64,000 nt of DNA. Source: Erythrophleum ivorense (taxonomy: Eukaryota; Streptophyta; Magnoliopsida; Fabales; Fabaceae). Of the stretch, positions 38,901 to 49,830 are shown one piece after another. Location: contig JAIUCV010000005.1 in NCBI GenBank assembly GCA_026724425.1, forward strand, positions 37,607,784 through 37,671,783, written 5' to 3'. Made by a program: the position numbers and the translations under genes. Within the stretch, counting starts at the first letter, position 1, and each line of letters starts with the position of its first letter. The notes under the pieces are model-generated. The model was not told the origin of the DNA. It ran no database searches and saw only the letters and a program-made list of their open reading frames with translations.

Positions 38901-39604
38901 GCTTGGCTTTCTTCCTCCTTCTTCTTCCTCTCTTGGGCGCCTCTCCCTTAGGGTTCTTCTTCTGATTTGGGGCTAAATTTTCTAAAGTTAAATGAGGGCA
39001 AATGTGAGGCACCACATATATATAGGTAGGGAAAAGTGACTTTTCCAAAAATTCCAATTTCGCCCTACATGCTTTGCATTTTCGTTTCTCCCTCGTTTTA
39101 GCTCCTTTTTGAGAACCGTCTTTTCCATTATAAAATTTAGGTTCCCAATTAAGAAAAATGGCTTTGGAATCACTCAAATCGGAGCTAAAACCTTTTTGAA
39201 CGGACCCGTCAAAGTTTAAGCGCACTGACGTTGGAAAACGTCCACCGGAGGGGATTTAACTGTCCTGAGGCTTTCCATGGTTTTCAGGGCCTCTGAGAAC
39301 CTTAGAGAACTCAAAACTTTAGTTTAAAAAGCCCTCCATACTCAATTCTAGACCACACAAGTTTTAACACAAAACCTTGTACTTGCTGTCGAAAACCTTG
39401 TACTTACTGGTGAAAACCTTGTCGACAAGGTCTTGCAAATTGCACTACATACTACAGGATCTTGTCGACAAGATCTTTGACCCCGGTGATAAAATCTTAT
39501 TTCAGCCCATAATTTAACTTGGTCTGCTGCCATACTTCATGCCTAACATACATTCTAATGGTTGCATAACATAATCTCTCATTTTCAAGGAATCAGATAT
39601 TACA
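35926..39604 (-). mobile_element. Solo LTR, family B copy 2, with perfect target duplication
   Basis: A 3679-bp unit from TGTAACACCATACTTTT to CAGATATTACA, flanked by AAGAC on both sides (35921-35925 and 39605-39609). It is in minus orientation. In sense it starts TGTAATATCTG, carries a palindromic GTCGACAAG cluster (39350-39480), a TATA-like CCTATATATATGTGG (complement of 39011-39025), an AAGGTATG site (complement near 38892), the AAAAGTCC repeats (complement of 37510-37710) and an AT-rich 3' part. It corresponds throughout to the plus-sense copy at 13440-17072. No gag-pol sequence. Open frames within it (for example 38812-39225) are not conserved coding regions. Confidence 0.9.
39350..39490. 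repeat. GTCGACAAG palindrome cluster in U3 of LTR B2
   Basis: AAACCTTGT occurs three times between 39370 and 39422, and the perfect palindromes CCTTGTCGACAAGG (39417-39430) and ATCTTGTCGACAAGAT (39460-39475) lie 40 bp apart. This occupies the same place in family B that the TATAGCGA cluster occupies in family A. Confidence 0.8.
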
Positions 39605-39609
39605 AAGAC
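39605..39609. repeat. Target-site duplication AAGAC, right
   Basis: Exact match to 35921-35925, directly after the terminal ATTACA. Confidence 0.9.
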
Positions 39610-39974
39610 TTTTTGTCTGCATGATTTTCTTCTCTTGTAACTAGCTTAGTTCCCAGCCAAATATAAAAAGTAAAGGCATCGCCTGTATTTACTTTACGTT
39701 GATTAAATACTTAATGCTATATTTTTATATATTTTTTATACTCAAATTTTCTTAAAGTTTATTGTGAAACATTTTGAGCCAACAAGTTTAATACTAAATA
39801 ACAACACCTACAATTAATCATTTTATACTTACTAAGGTTGCCAATAAGCTGGTAGGAATCATATGGGAATAATCTAATTAATAAGATTTGAGTGAGTTTT
39901 GTTATAAAACTAATGGAAATATAAGAAATATAACAAGAGCAAAAAAAATTTGGAAGGAAAATGGAAAGGATAAT
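39610..39974. other. Unassigned AT-rich DNA
   Basis: Nothing recognisable between LTR B2 and the copia fragment. A minus-strand open frame at 39759-39980 has no domain I can name. Confidence 0.4.
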
Positions 39975-41224
39975 TCTCATTTTCTTGGATCCTTAATGCT
40001 TATTATAATGGATCTTTAACCATAAAGCTAGACTTACGAATTACAATAACATAAATAAGCAAAATTAATCTATATATACAACATGAATTCTTTGGGTGTT
40101 ATATGGTATATCCCATTATAACATAAAAAAGGATCCTAAAGTCATGCTCTATGAGTTATAGACATCCATATAATTATATTATTTAAAACACTCTCCCTTG
40201 GATGTCTATTAACAACTAATGTGCCTCATTAAAACCTTACTAAAAAAAACCCAGTGAGATAAAAGCCTAGTGAGGAAAAAAAGTACATAATATTTATAAT
40301 ATAAATTGCCTCATTAAAAATCTTATCAAGAAAACCCTGTGATATAAAACCTTAGTTAAGGGCAAAAGAGTATATTGTGTCTTTTACTCTCCCTAATGAC
40401 AACATCAATTAATTAATGCCTTTGAATCGGTGCATCCCAATACTGTACTTCAACTCCTCAAATCTAGTAGTTAGTAATGCTTTAGTAAACAAACCTATCA
40501 AATTATTACATGAATGAATCACCATTCTTCTAAAGATCATGAGTAGAAAGAATTTTGGTAAAATATGTTTTGTTCTATCTCTTTAATGTTTCATTTTATC
40601 TTTTATAATGTTATTGAAATTTTTTTCTCTAAAAGTAAACCACACATACTTTGGATATGTTATGTTATTAACTTTAACCAAATATATTATTAACTTATGT
40701 CATGCACTGCAATTATTTCTATATAATTTGAAGAAGTAACAAGAAAAGTTTGTTTTGTAAAGCACCATGACATAGTTGTGCCCCACTTGTTTGAGATCGA
40801 GCTTTATATGGATTAGATAAATATCTTACATCTACATGGCCGATTAATTGTAATATAGATTGAATAAAAGAACCCATATTAATAGTCCTTAAGAGATATT
40901 ACAATAAATTCTTAACTCCATTTCAATGTATTTTATTGGAGAAAAATTGAATCTCGCTAACAAATTTATAACAAATATAATATCAAGTTGTGTATTATTG
41001 GCAACATATATTAATGCTCTTATAGCACTAAGATGTGCTAATTTGGGACTAAGAAATTCTTTACCATTCTCTTAAGGACAAAACTAGGTCTTTATTTACA
41101 TATGGCAATCGTACAACTATCTATTAAAGTACTTAGTGGATGTGATTTATCTATATAAATTCTCTTTAAGATCTGTTTTATATATATATATATTGATTGA
41201 TGAAAAAGACTTCCATTTGTTAAG
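39975..41224 (-). mobile_element. Ty1/copia retrotransposon, 3' fragment
   Basis: On the minus strand the sequence runs from the end of reverse transcriptase through RNase H to a 3' non-coding region and probable LTR. The junction after the coding part has the typical CCAAGGGAGAGTGTT purine-rich tract (complement of about 40193-40207), after which a worn LTR (TGTTTTAAATAA...) would run down to about 39975. The fragment stops abruptly at 41224, where LTR D begins, so the 5' part of the element is missing or displaced. Confidence 0.75.
40405..41165 (-). pseudogene. Copia RT/RNase H pseudogene fragment
   Basis: Reading the minus strand with several frame changes gives VLKRIYIDKSHPLSTLIDS (near 41165-41100), a decayed ARFNFSPIKYIEM-like block, VDVRYLSNPYKARSQTSG (near 40835-40775), DRTKHILPKFF (near 40575-40540) and LIGLFTKALLTTRFEELKYS (near 40500-40440) followed by IGMHRFK. 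These are the C-terminal RT and RNase H blocks of plant copia polyproteins in the expected order. RNase H digests the RNA template during reverse transcription. The metal-binding residues cannot be confirmed, and stops interrupt every segment. Confidence 0.8.
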
Positions 41225-43311
41225 CGTAATATCCTATATTTTGTAAATTAATATAGTTCCTAAAGAATGGAAAGAGATAGCTAAGAAAGGGTTCACAAGG
41301 AGAAAGAACAAGTTAAGACTAAAAGAGCTGGTTCAGGCCTAACCGGGAAAAAATTCAAGGATTTAGAAATATGTGAAATGACTTTAATATATATATATAT
41401 ATATATCTCTCTCTCTCTCTCTCTCTCATTACAATATGATGAAATAAGGTTAGCAGAATAACCTAGATGGGTTGTTTCTATTAAATCCTTGATAATGTAC
41501 GACTTGGGACTCCATTTAGCAAAATTTTAGTCTAGACCATTCTAACCTATTTTAAGTTACTGTAACCCCTAAGCAAATATTTTTAATGAAGAACAAAGTT
41601 AAAATTTGGTAAGGAATAGTTGATTTTTGAAAAGACTAAAAATGAGTTTAAATGGAGGAATTAAGATGTAAGGAAAATAGTCATTTGTGAAAAATTATAA
41701 ACCCTGGCTTATATATATATCATGTCCTCTCCTTCTTCCCCACTTAGAACGAATTTTTACAAAAAACTCCAAGCTCTCATGGCAGCATGAAAGAGGGAAG
41801 AGAGAGAAAAGAAAACAAGCTTTGAAAAGGTAAGGAAAAGTGGCAAATTTTGTTATGCTTTAGTTATGAAACTCTCTCTACACCTTATGCTCTCTCTCAC
41901 GTGTGGTTGGCTTCTAAAAAAGATGAAGTTTGTGATTGTCATCTTGAATAAAAGAGCTCATTTGAGGAAACAAATCATATCAAGAGAATATTCACCAAAA
42001 GCTCATCAAAATAAGGTATGATTTAAATTACGAAAAGTTGATATTCTTGGAAGCCTAGCCCTATGTATTTTCAGCCAAGAGAGATAGTGAGGGAAAGGTA
42101 TATGTATTTGATAAAAACTTAGTACAATTAAAGTTTTAAAAGAATGAGGAATAAGAATATGCCAAGGGATTAATCTAAAAACCAAGAAAATGTATGTTAG
42201 CTTCACCTAGGGTTTAGTTTCGGCCTTGAGTACTTCAAAACCCCAGGAGAATTAGTTAATTCCTATAATATCATAATTGAATTGGAAATGAATCATAGAT
42301 ATCCTAATAACCTTAAATTCCCTCTTATATAAACAAAATCTTAAGATTAGACCTAAAGAGGGAGTTCTCAGCCAAGATACAAAAATGGTACCTAAGGAAA
42401 CTTTTAATTTAGTCTAATGATCTAGGAGGCTTAAATGAATGATATAGAGGCTAGATGAACTATTGGTTTGAGAAAAAGAATGAGATTTAATGATTTTAGA
42501 ATCATGGTTTCATATAAATCCTAATTTGCCCTATGAATGGAAAGTGGACCTTAACCTTATTCCATAAGCCCTAGATGAACTCCTCTAAGTTAGACAAGTT
42601 GAAAATAACCTTAAAATAAAAATGGAAAGTAGAGAAAGTGAGAGAATTCACTAAAGAGTCATAAGGCATAATGATGCCTAAATGAAGGGCAAGTGGAATG
42701 AGTGGCATAGATAAGCTTTTAAGATGAATGACGAAATTGCTACATGAAATGTTGCAAATGGGATGAGACACTTTAAGAAACTTAAAATAACTTAAACAAT
42801 ACTTCAAGCCCTTAATATGCATGTATATTGATAGAATAAGATTGGATATGTTCTAATTGGTTGTTTTGCATCTTAGTTGATATGCCTAGGCCAAGCAAGT
42901 GAAGCTACACCAATGTGTGTGTGAAGCCATGGAACCAAAGGAGAACAAGGGAATTAACTTGGATTTTGCTTGATAATGTAGCTTTTCCTTCAATCTTGTA
43001 TGTGTATTTGGTTTGCTTGAATCTTGGTTACTTATGTGTATTGTTTGCAATTATTTGACTTGTTGATTATTTGAATAAACTATGCAATTGCATGAGACCT
43101 ACTTGGATTTGTGAGAAGGTTAGCTCTAATGTTGGGTGAAGCCAACAAAATGAGCATAGATTTGCTCTATTTTAGGCCAAAAGTCTATTGAGACCATGTA
43201 TTTGCTTTTGCTTGAGCCAAAGAAGCCCCTAGAGCATGGATTTGCTCTCTTATGTTATGAGTGGCTATGATTACAAAAGATGCATGCTAGCCTCTATACA
43301 CTTGGGTGAAC
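41225..43311 (+). mobile_element. LTR family D, truncated
   Basis: Begins CGTAATATCC (compare TGTAATATCTG of LTR B2), after TTAAG. In sense it has TTATATATATATC (41710-41722), AAAAGGTAAGG (41825-41835, flanking bases like LTR B1 at 14110), ATAAGGTATG (42011-42020) and a CCAAAAGTCTATTGAGACC unit near 43174, about 1.9 kb from its start as in LTR B1. The 3' 1.5 kb is missing: the hAT element begins at 43312, and no continuation is seen after it. A (TA)n(TC)n run lies at 41388-41427. Confidence 0.6.
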
Positions 43312-44631
43312 CAGGGGTGCACAAAAACCCAAAAGACCCGTAAAACCCGTCCCAACCTAATGTCATTGGGCCAAGTCAGGCAGGGCAACAAGGGAAAAAC
43401 AAAAAAAACAGATAAAGTTAAATAAGATATGAAAACGGGGTGGGTTGAGCTACGGGCTAAACTAACGAACAATGTCAGCCCGGCCTAACCCTTATCATAT
43501 ATTTTTTTTCTTAATTCTGAAATCCCTAATTCCCAAATCCCATTCCTAGTTGCATTTTCCCTTCTTACTTCCTACCTCTTTCCGTCGAATGTCACGTCCA
43601 GTTGTAGACTTGCAGTAGCTCCAAAATTTTTCCAAGTTCCTGATCTAATTCTTTCTTAATCTCTCCTCTGCTTCACTCCTCCTTCAGCATCTGCGCTAGT
43701 CTCATCACATATTTGCATCCCTCTGTTTTAGCTGTGTTCCCTGCTAGCCTGCCTCATCTCACCATCACAACTCATGAGCCTTCATCGTCAACCATGGGCT
43801 TCCCCTGATCCATTCAAAGCTCACAACATTCGCTTGCTTCTTTAATTTGTGTTATGATTTCTGGTTGGTCTTGTCATCTTCATTGGGTAAGTAAGGCCTT
43901 ATCTACCAAAGCTACTTTGTTCTCCTTTCACAAGAAAAAGAAAAGAGCATATATGGATGGTTGATTTTGTGCATGGTTGATTTTGTATTTTAACTTGCTA
44001 GTATTGTTGCAAACTTGCAGTACCAATCACGAGGGCTCAAGAATTGAGTTTATTCCTAGCAAAGAGGTTGCCTTGCCATTTATAGCATAGGGACTCTGTT
44101 GCTAGCTTCTAATCCTTGAATCCTTCATCAAATTTGGCATCTACCAAAAGTTTTTCAAGGTAATTACGACTCAATTAATTGATTTATCTAAGAAATGTTA
44201 AATGAAAGATTTTCTTAGGTAAATTATTATGTTAAATATAAGCATATCAAATCAACTATAAATAGATTTATATGTATATTGAAAGTGTGTCCAATGTCTC
44301 ATTAAATTCTGTATATAACATATTTACATGTTAATCTATTCATTGTTGGATTAATCTTTTCAAAAGTTTTTCATTAAATAACTAAAAAAATTTAAATACT
44401 CAAATAAGTAAGAATTATGTGGAAATTAACTATTTCATATGTAAAATGCATATGATTCATCCAGTGGCAAAGCAAAAAGGAATTTGGCATACCTTCTCCT
44501 AATGTTTCACCATTTGAAGGTACCTTAAAGACTAATGCAAGTTATGTCGCAAAATACACAATAATTCAAACATTTGGCACAGCTAATTTCCATATATCAC
44601 ATTTAAGTATAACTTTTTTGATGTGGTGTTT
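43312..44631. other. hAT 5' non-coding region
   Basis: From the terminal repeat to the transposase start. GGCCC-type subterminal words lie at 43320-43490. 43540-43870 is C/T-rich and could be an untranslated leader with an intron. A GGTAAGTAAGG donor-like site is at about 43886. No separate gene is seen. Confidence 0.45.
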
Positions 44632-46825
44632 ATGAAGGCATCCATGGTAGACCAAACTTTTGAAGAAAACCAAGGCCAATCCCAATCCCAACCTAGCACT
44701 ATTCCTACCTAACAATCCATTGCTTCAAATGCTAATACTGCTAGCTCTACTGTCGCTACAGCTTCTACAACTATGGGTTCAAAGAGAAGGCCCCCTCTAA
44801 ACAAGTCAAGTGTTTAGGAGCATTTCAAAAAACTTCCATTAGATGAAACTAATGGAGAACATAGGTGTGTATGTAAATACTGTGAGGCTTCTTATGCTTG
44901 TAACCCCAACAAACATGGAACGGATTCCTTACATAGGCACTTGAAAGCATGTAATAAAAACCCACATAGGGCACAAGCAAAAAATCAAACCATATTAGCA
45001 TACAACCAAGTTTTTGGGGTAGATAATTTATAAGGAGTTGCTCCTACAAGAACATTAAGCTCTCATACCTTCAATTTAGATGAATGTTGAAGGGTTCTAG
45101 CTAAATTTGTCATATATGATTAGATGTCCTTTCGGGTTCTGGAAGGAAATAGATTTCGCAAGTATAGCAATCGTCTAGAACCTAGGTTCCCAATTCCCTC
45201 AAGAATGACTGTTACTAGGGATTATTTGAAACTCTATACAAAAGAATCTAAAAAGCTTAAAGAGTTCTCAAAAAATCATATATGTGTGTTTGCCTCACTA
45301 TAGACACATGGATTTCAATTCAGAATTTTAACTATGTGTCTCATAGCTCACTTTATAGATGAAAATTGGAGATTACAAAAGTGGATCCTCAACTTTTCTA
45401 TAATTGAAAATCATAAGGGTGACACTATAGGAAAGGTAATTGAGAAGTGTTTATTAAGTTGGGGGATTGAGAAAGTATTCATATTAACTATAGATAATGC
45501 AAGTTCCAATGACACAGTTGTAGCCTATTTGAAAAAGCGATTGAAAAATTGGAATGGATTGGTATGTAATGGGGATTATTTACACGTGAGGTGTTGTGCA
45601 CATATTCTAAACTTGGTAGTAAATGATGGGCTAAAGGATATGTGCAATTCCATCGTGGCTATTCACAATGTTGTTAGATATGTGAAGTCTTCCCCAGCAA
45701 GACTTCAAAAGTTCAAAAGCTTTGTTGAAAAGGAAAGAATTGAGTCCAAAAGTCTTGTATGCCTAGATGTCACAACTAGATGAAATTCTACTTATTTGAT
45801 GTTGGAACAAGCCATCAAGTTTTGAAGGGTATTCAACAGAATGGAGGACAAAGACAAGGGGTATAATGCGCACTTTAAGGAAGATGTCCATCGGATTGGT
45901 CCTCTGATAACTTCTGATTAGAGTAATGCCTTTGTATTTGTTCAATTTTTGAAAGTCTTCTATGAGATTACATTGAGATTTTCTGGTTCATATGTGACCT
46001 CAAATGCTTGCTTTCATGACATCCCTTCGATTTTAGATATGTTCATATCGAGTTCTTAGAGGACCCTTTCATTAAAGAGATGGCTAGGAATATGAAGAGT
46101 AAATATAACAAGTATTAGGGAAAGCTAGAGAACATAAACCCTTTATTGGTACTAGGAATGGCATTTGACCTTAAATATAAACTGCCTATGTACATACTAC
46201 CTTTAAAGAGATATATCCTGACCCTAATCTTTGTAAGGCCATGGAGAAAAAGGTGAAAGATGCACTATATCGTTTATATGAGGAATATGCCAGGGGAGTT
46301 GTTAATGAATCGTAAGATATCTTTGAAGAAAGTGGTGACTCAAGTAGAAGGGATCTAGCAAGAGTACAAATGCCCACTTTTGCTCATAATAGGATAAAGA
46401 ACAAATGGAACATGTTTAAGAAAATGAAAGTTAGCTTAGATCAGACCACGGAGTTGGAAAAGTATCTTGTACCTAAATTAGTTGAAGATGATCATTCTTT
46501 TGATATCTTATCATGGTGGAAAGAAAATGCAATAAAGTATAAAGTGCTTTCTTTGATTGCACGTGATGTGTTAGCTGTGCCAATGTCAACTGTGGCTTCT
46601 GAATATGCTTTTAGCACTAGTGGTTGTGTGCTTGATTCTTTTATGAGTTCATTATCACCAAAAATGGTTGAGACACTCATTTGCACCCAAAATTGGCTAT
46701 CTCCTATAGTGTTCAGATTTAATGAGTGCGACTTTGATCAGTATGAGGAGTTTGAGAGTATTATTGTCACTAGTAAGCTCTATACTTTAATAAAGTGCTT
46801 TCTGCATGTTGATTTTTACTTCTAA
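44632..46825 (+). pseudogene. hAT transposase pseudogene
   Basis: The family catalyses cut-and-paste transposition. Reading from ATG at 44632: a Gln/Ser/Thr-rich leader with an in-frame stop, then a BED zinc finger (C..C with CVCKYCEASY at about 44875-44904, HRHLKAC to 44952), the block LTIDTWISIQNFNY (about 45296-45335), and an open stretch 45334-45783 with FIDENWRLQKWILNF, VDNAS-type TIDNASSNDT, and HVRCCAHILNLVVNDGL, the conserved catalytic-core region. A two-base loss near 45330 breaks the frame. The C-terminal dimerisation domain is open at 46370-46825 (FDILSWWKENAIKYKVLS, LSLIARDVLAVPMSTVASEY, LSPKMVETLICTQNWL). Stops before and between these blocks, including one replacing the expected Trp of the finger start near 44817, make it non-functional. 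Confidence 0.92.
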
Positions 46826-47144
46826 TTTTAATACATTATTTAATTTTTACAGATGTCTCAGGAGCTTCTGCTATCTCTGAAGATGCTGTGAACATCAGCT
46901 GATGTGCTTTTACTTTTTACTTAGCATGTATTTGTATTCTGAACACATATTTTGGCTTTCTGTTTTGTTTATCATATATTTGTATCCTAAACATCACATA
47001 AAGGCTAAAACATATGTATTTGCAATTCAATGTTGTTTGATAGTTTTACTTTAGTTTTTTTGGCTTTGCTATTGACTTAGAACTTCAGTAGTTCTAAAAA
47101 GCAAGGTTAATCTTACTGTTATGAAGGATAAAAAACAATCACAA

Positions 47145-47335
47145 ACCTCTTATGTAGATTACAGTGAAAGAATTGGCTACTGCAGCACCAACTAATAATA
47201 ATAGGTTTAAACACCTAGTCCTAATATGAATGGCAATACTAAAAGGTCAGTATCAGATATTGCGTCTAATAGTGCACCAACACCCTAAAAAAATGTTGGT
47301 TCATCAGCTCCCTTGGCACTCCCATTCATATAGAT
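47145..47335 (+). pseudogene. Possible additional captured exon, unidentified
   Basis: After an acceptor-like ATTACAG (47157-47163), one frame reads VKELATAAPTNNNR and another PSPNMNGNTKRSVSDIASNS, then APTP before a stop. The composition (Ser, Asn, Pro, Thr) is coding-like and unlike the surrounding AT-rich intron sequence, but frames change and I cannot assign it. Confidence 0.35.
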
Positions 47336-47497
47336 CCATGTGTCTTTTCTATCTCTCATTTATATTTGCATAGGGAAATACTAATAGTAAGTCCACATCC
47401 AAAATGGCAACTAACATGTATTTTGTGCTATTAATAAGTTCCATATACAAAAGGCTTCAACTTTACTTATCAATTAAAATTTTCTTTTCATTGCAAG

Positions 47498-48146
47498 TAG
47501 ATGACATGGTGGGAGCTGTCCTTAAGAACAACAATAGTAGTGATATTAGTTCAAGTGGACAAATTGGCATGCTATCGTCTAAGGGAAGCTTGAGTAAAGG
47601 TTTATACTTCATCTTTTTTATGTCCTATTGTATATGTTTAAAAGACTTAAAACATCATAAATGCATCTATTTTTTTTCATTTTTTAAAAATTTCAATATC
47701 ATTATTATTAAAACTTTGTGGATAAAGTGGACCATATTGTCAAGATCTGTAATAGTAGTAATTTTGTTCCATTATAAAGGTGTACTTTATGCTTTTTAGT
47801 TTTCTCATTCTTTCATCACTTTAATTTTTCATTTATGTCAGAATTTGCTATTGCCTCTATTACCACTGGGTACAGCTTTTGGGTATTAACTAAATGAGAA
47901 TTATGACCACCAATACTTTACCTTCATTACTATTCCTTTGTTTTTCAGTTTGAAGTGTTTTTTCCTTTCCACTTTGGCATAGGATTGGGAATTCCCTCTT
48001 AGTAAAATGTCTACCCCTTTTTATTTATTGCAGCAACTATATCACCAACTCTTGTTAAGTAGCTTCAGGAAGAAACAGGAGTTGGAATGATGAATTACCA
48101 AAAAGCTCTTTCAACCACTGGAGGGGATGTTGTTAATACACATGAG
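47498..48146 (+). pseudogene. Captured fragment of plastid elongation factor EF-Ts gene
   Basis: EF-Ts recycles GDP-bound EF-Tu during chloroplast translation. Two exons are preserved with their intron: 47498-47599 (DDMVGAVLKNNNSSDISSSG, then QIGMLSSKGSLSK), a GT...AG intron 47600-48033, and 48034-48146 (ATISPTLVK-stop-LQEETG, then VGMMNYQKALSTTGGDVV and NTHE). The second exon is the start of the EF-Ts UBA-like domain (consensus V(K)xLRExTGAGMMDCKKAL), and the Ser/Gly-rich first exon matches the linker before it in plant plastid EF-Ts polyproteins. The phase is correct across the junction. A TAG at 48060-48062 replaces a Gln. The rest of EF-Ts (YLRKKGL onward) is absent. Retained introns show capture at the DNA level, not from mRNA. 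Confidence 0.82.
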
Positions 48147-48833
48147 GTATTCACTTAAAACTGAAAAGATTGCTTATAATCACTTATAGCTTCAAGAGGA
48201 AGACAAAAGAAATAGGGTGGTATATGCTTCTAAGGAGAAGATTACTAAATATATAATTATTAGTTTATTACTAAAACCTCCATAAGAAAAAACAAAGTGG
48301 AAATGGTCAATAAAATGAGGGTCTAGTCTAACTAGGGATTAGTCATGGAAAAATTATAAATTGTTTTTGGGAGAGAATTAGCCTATCCAAAGTGAAAGTG
48401 GCCCTTTCTATATTTTCTAGTTTGCTATTTGTTTACCATGTTTTGTTGCTTCATTTCTGTTTTGTGAGAGCAACTCTATTAGAATTGCTTCTGTGCTGCT
48501 GGCCTGCTGTTTTCTCAATTATAAGACTATATTTCATATATTTTGTTTTATGTTTGGGTTCCATCACACCCCAAGAAAGACACCCAATCTCTTAAGTATC
48601 AGTGTACTTGTATAATTATTGTCACTTTCCGCCATCAATCACATTGCATATTTGCTTTATAACAATATTGGCTCATCTGTAGCTTGTACAATTATAGTAG
48701 AGTTGCAAATGATTGAATGTGCATAGCTGGTCTTAATTCTTAAATACAATATGCAGCAAAATGTAGGGTTATGATAACACACTTATTGTAGTGTGGATTT
48801 CTGATGTTAATTTGATTTTGCCAATTTCTACAG

Positions 48834-49557
48834 GGGAACAATGCAAAGAGTTAAGAATTAGTTCAATTTAGGGGATATGCGGACTCTGAATATCTAAAGA
48901 GAACATTGGCTAAAGAATTTCAACTGATGGAATTAAGGTATTCTATTCTACTTTTCATTGCCCTCACCAATGCAGTTGATGATAATAATGAAGATACTAA
49001 CGAGATAAACAGGGTACAAGCACAAATATATAAACCGATGTACTAAGAGTGGTATTCTTATGAAATATTGAGAACAAACTCATCTGTTTTCATTCTAAAT
49101 GTTAATATGCTTGTTGTGCATAATGCAAAAAATATGGAATTACTCTTAGGTCTATTATCAATAGTGTATGAATATTTATGAGCACCATTCTTTAAAGCAT
49201 TATGACTTTTATTTTCCATTCTACTCTACCAGTTAAGATGCCAAACTTGAATACATAACACCTTGAAATAATACGTACAAACAAGATTTCTCTTTATGTT
49301 TAGATATTGCTTTTGCCCCTAAAAACCCATCATACTGACTTTCATTAAAAATGATATTATAATTCAGCTCTAAAGAATCCATGAATACTTTAGCTTTGGC
49401 ACATTGTTCTAGTTATTCCATTGTAATTCCAGTTATTCCAGCTACATCAAAAGGCATAAGAGATGGTTGTATGATGATTCTGCAAGCAAAGGACTTGCTG
49501 TATGTCTCTATATCAAGATATGCTAACATAGATGTTTGGAGGGTACAAGAACTGAAG
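48834..49557 (+). pseudogene. Further exon-like segments, unknown host gene, inside hAT
   Basis: 48834-48937 has an AG acceptor (TTTCTACAG) and GT donor (AAG|GTATTC) and reads GNNAKS-stop-ELVQFRGYAD, then SEYLKRTLAKEFQLMELR. A second segment ending at 49557 (ACTGAAG|GTAAGT) reads ATSKGIRDGCMMILQAKD, then LLYVSISRYANIDVWRVQEL, with an acceptor at about 49432 or 49441. Neither continues EF-Ts: the expected YLRKKGL sequence is not there. They could be from a second host gene, making the captured stretch chimeric. I do not recognise the source family. The ANIDVWRVQEL end is faintly like a WD-repeat blade; this is a guess. Confidence 0.5.
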
Positions 49558-49754
49558 GTAAGTCTTGTTATTTCCATTGTTTCATGGCTTAATAAATTAG
49601 CTTTCATTTTATCCAATAAGTTTATAACTTGTCAAAATATGGAATTAAATCAGTAGAAAAATAATATACTTTGTGTCTTTGAGCTTCAATAAACATGTTT
49701 ATACTTACAATTATCTGAACCATTCTTGAAATCATTTGCATTTATGACTCTGTT

Positions 49755-49830
49755 GTGCACTTGGGTGTTGAGGATGAGAAAGCTTGCTCTATTCCTCATT
49801 TTGTAATAGCTCCCTTGGCAGTTAGCGGTA
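49755..49830 (+). pseudogene. Small exon-like segment in hAT 3' part
   Basis: Reads LGVEDEKACSIPHFVIAPLA, then VSG followed by GTAAGT at about 49827-49832. Donor-like end and reasonable codon content suggest another fragment of the captured gene. Not identified. Confidence 0.3.

Noticed and set aside
38812..39225. 137-residue minus-strand open frame
   Set aside because: Lies in LTR B2 and is not preserved in the homologous LTR B1, where stops occur. Probably a chance frame in the leader.
43160..43260. Idea that the GCCAAAAGTC words form a CRISPR-like array
   Set aside because: The units are degenerate, without regular spacers, and are the internal repeats of plant LTRs.
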